The position numbers and the translations under genes were made by a program. The notes below the pieces were generated by a model. The model was not told the origin of the DNA and ran no database searches. It worked only from the letters and a program-made list of their open reading frames with translations. From the NCBI GenBank assembly GCA_043739385.1, contig JAYUED010000184.1:1-64000 (forward strand): DNA of 64,000 bases, written 5' to 3'. Below are positions 62,986-64,000 of this stretch, one piece after another. Each line of letters starts with the position of its first letter. Positions within the stretch are counted from its first letter, which is position 1. Source of the DNA: Defluviibacillus sp043739385. Its GTDB lineage: Bacteria; Pseudomonadota; Gammaproteobacteria; Burkholderiales; Burkholderiaceae_C.

Positions 62986-63599
62986 ATGGGGGCAACACCG
63001 TTTGTATTGGTGGTCAACCCAGCCAAAGTAGCCGCGAAAAATGTGAAGGAGCTGATTGCCCTGCTCAAAGCCAAGCCCGATGTCTACAACTACGCTTCAT
63101 CTGGCAACGGCACGGTGATTCATCTGGCCGGTGAAATGTTCGCTGATGAAGCGCAGGTGATGATCCGCCACATCCCCTACAAAAGTACCGGGGCAATGGT
63201 GACGGATTTGATCGGCGGACAAGTAGAACTGGGGGGGTGGCCATGCCTGCAGCCCAAGCGCACCTCAAAAGCGGCGCACTGCGGGCCATCGGCCTGTGCG
63301 GCAAAACACGAACACCGGCAGCCCCCGACATCCCCACCGTCGCCGAACAAGGCTTACCGAACTACGATATTGAAGGCTGGTTCGCAGTCTTGGGCCCCGC
63401 CAAACTGCCCCCTGACCAAGTCAAGCGCCTCCACGATGCATTTGTAGTGGCGTTCACCTCACCCGAGGTGAAAGAATCCATGGCCAAGCAAGGCAACGTC
63501 ATCAACCCGAGCACACCCGAAGCGGCTGGACTCTATTTGCGCAGCGAAATGGCACGCTATGCGGTGCTGGCGAAGAAGGCGGGAATCGCTTTGGATTGA
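62986..63599 (+). pseudogene. Bug family receptor, 5'-truncated and frameshifted (cassette C)
   Basis: The first frame (FVLVVNPAKVAAKNVKELIA; NYASSGNGTVIHLAGEMFAD; IRHIPYKSTGAMVTDLIGGQ) covers residues about 115-215 of a Bug receptor. Signal peptide and first lobe are missing. At the G7 run 63231-63237 the frame shifts, and the rest (AAQAHLKSGALRAIGLCG to the C-terminus AKKAGIALD, ending 63599) is in another frame. A change of one base in the G run would restore it. Confidence 0.88.
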
Positions 63600-63798
63600 A
63601 ACTTGCCCCACAGCCCCACAAACTACGCTGTCAACTTCATCACGTTTTGGAGTCCTGCAACATAACGCCTCTCGCTCGTTGGCTAACAGGCCAATGTTTT
63701 CCTTGAGAATTCTGTATCCCAGTTAAAGGCGCAAAAAGCGCGCACTTTCAAAGATGGATTCGCCATTACTGGGATAGATAAATTCAGGGGACAGACTC

Positions 63799-64000
63799 AT
63801 GACGAGACGGCTATTTGCCTGCCTGACGGCGGCGTGGGCGGTGGGAGCGCTGGCACTAAGCGGCTGCAGTTCGCTGGTTACTGAAGGCAGTTCGGCAAGT
63901 GCCGGCATCGCAGGCGGCGTGCTTGCCAGCAAGGTGACCAGCAATGCAGGTGTAGCTGCCGGGATCGGGATCGGCGTGCAGGCCATCACCCGAACCGCCG
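63799..64000 (+). CDS. Small lipoprotein, partial (runs off window)
   Basis: An open frame starting ATG 63799 with AGGGG eight bases upstream. It encodes MTRRLFACLTAAWAV, then GALALSGC (lipobox, Cys about 23), then a Gly/Ala/Ser-rich stretch AGIAGGVLASKVTSNAGVAA. It continues past the window end. The type resembles short outer-membrane lipoproteins with glycine-zipper-like motifs. The region 63600-63798 before it holds no gene I recognise. Confidence 0.7.
   Translation, partial: MTRRLFACLTAAWAVGALALSGCSSLVTEGSSASAGIAGGVLASKVTSNAGVAAGIGIGVQAITRTA

Overview
The window looks like chromosomal DNA from a Burkholderiales bacterium, most likely Comamonadaceae (Rhodoferax/Polaromonas/Limnohabitans type). 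The reasons are the spc/alpha ribosomal operon order with infA and rpmJ between secY and rpsM, the abundance of Bug (TctC-type) solute receptors and family III CoA-transferases, the PHA-granule regulatory protein, DUF3422, and a GlpSTPQ/V-type glycerol ABC transporter. This is inference from gene content; no 16S gene is present.

Layout. (1) 0-7.4 kb: a leftward peptide/amide-hydrolysis group (DUF2817 M14 peptidase, M20 amidohydrolase, branched-chain-amino-acid-type periplasmic receptor), then a rightward overlapping trio (molybdopterin oxidoreductase, COG4324 lipoprotein peptidase, PHA-system protein). (2) 7.4-12.0 kb: cassette A = LysR, family III CoA-transferase, HMG-CoA-lyase-like lyase, VOC protein, Bug receptor. 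(3) 12.2-17.4 kb: one very large lipoprotein that joins a galactose-oxidase-like copper-radical domain, Ig/PKD domains, a jacalin-like domain, a beta-propeller, a di-haem cytochrome c module and PA14. (4) 17.7-23.3 kb: acyl-CoA-binding protein, Lrp-type regulator divergent from phenylalanine hydroxylase, FadD, a metallo-beta-lactamase-fold hydrolase and an exported protein of unknown function. (5) 23.4-32.5 kb (leftward): initiator tRNA plus rplN through rplQ, including secY, infA, rpmJ and rpoA. (6) 32.7-42.9 kb: a complete glycerol regulon: glpD, ABC importer (receptor, DUF2160 protein, two permeases, two ATPases), divergent glpR and glpK. (7) 43-49.2 kb: phytase-like esterase, proC, a tiny exported basic protein, DUF3422 and malate synthase G. 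(8) 49.5-51.3 kb: a di-haem peroxidase-family lipoprotein next to the truncated start of an acyl-CoA synthetase. (9) 51.3-58.3 kb: nitronate monooxygenase and IclR divergent from cassette B (lyase, CoA-transferase, two Bug receptors, SMP-30 protein). (10) 58.6-61.1 kb: chemoreceptor and alpha/beta hydrolase. (11) 61.2-63.6 kb: cassette C, a decayed third copy of the same catabolic cassette (LysR, lyase, CoA-transferase and Bug fragments). (12) The window ends inside a small lipoprotein gene.

How the genes work together. Cassettes A and B each pair a high-affinity receptor for a carboxylate with CoA activation (family III transferase) and retro-aldol/Claisen-type cleavage by an HMGL-family lyase. 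This fits uptake and breakdown of branched or hydroxylated dicarboxylic acids (citramalate/itaconate/3-hydroxy-3-methylglutarate type); the exact substrate cannot be read from sequence. The TctA/TctB membrane subunits are not in the window. The glycerol block imports glycerol, phosphorylates it (GlpK) and oxidises it (GlpD) under a DeoR-type repressor.

The most unusual object is the 1705-residue copper-radical-oxidase/di-haem lipoprotein. The copper ligands and the Cys-Tyr cofactor positions are all present, so the oxidase module looks active and sits in one chain with a redox cytochrome module.
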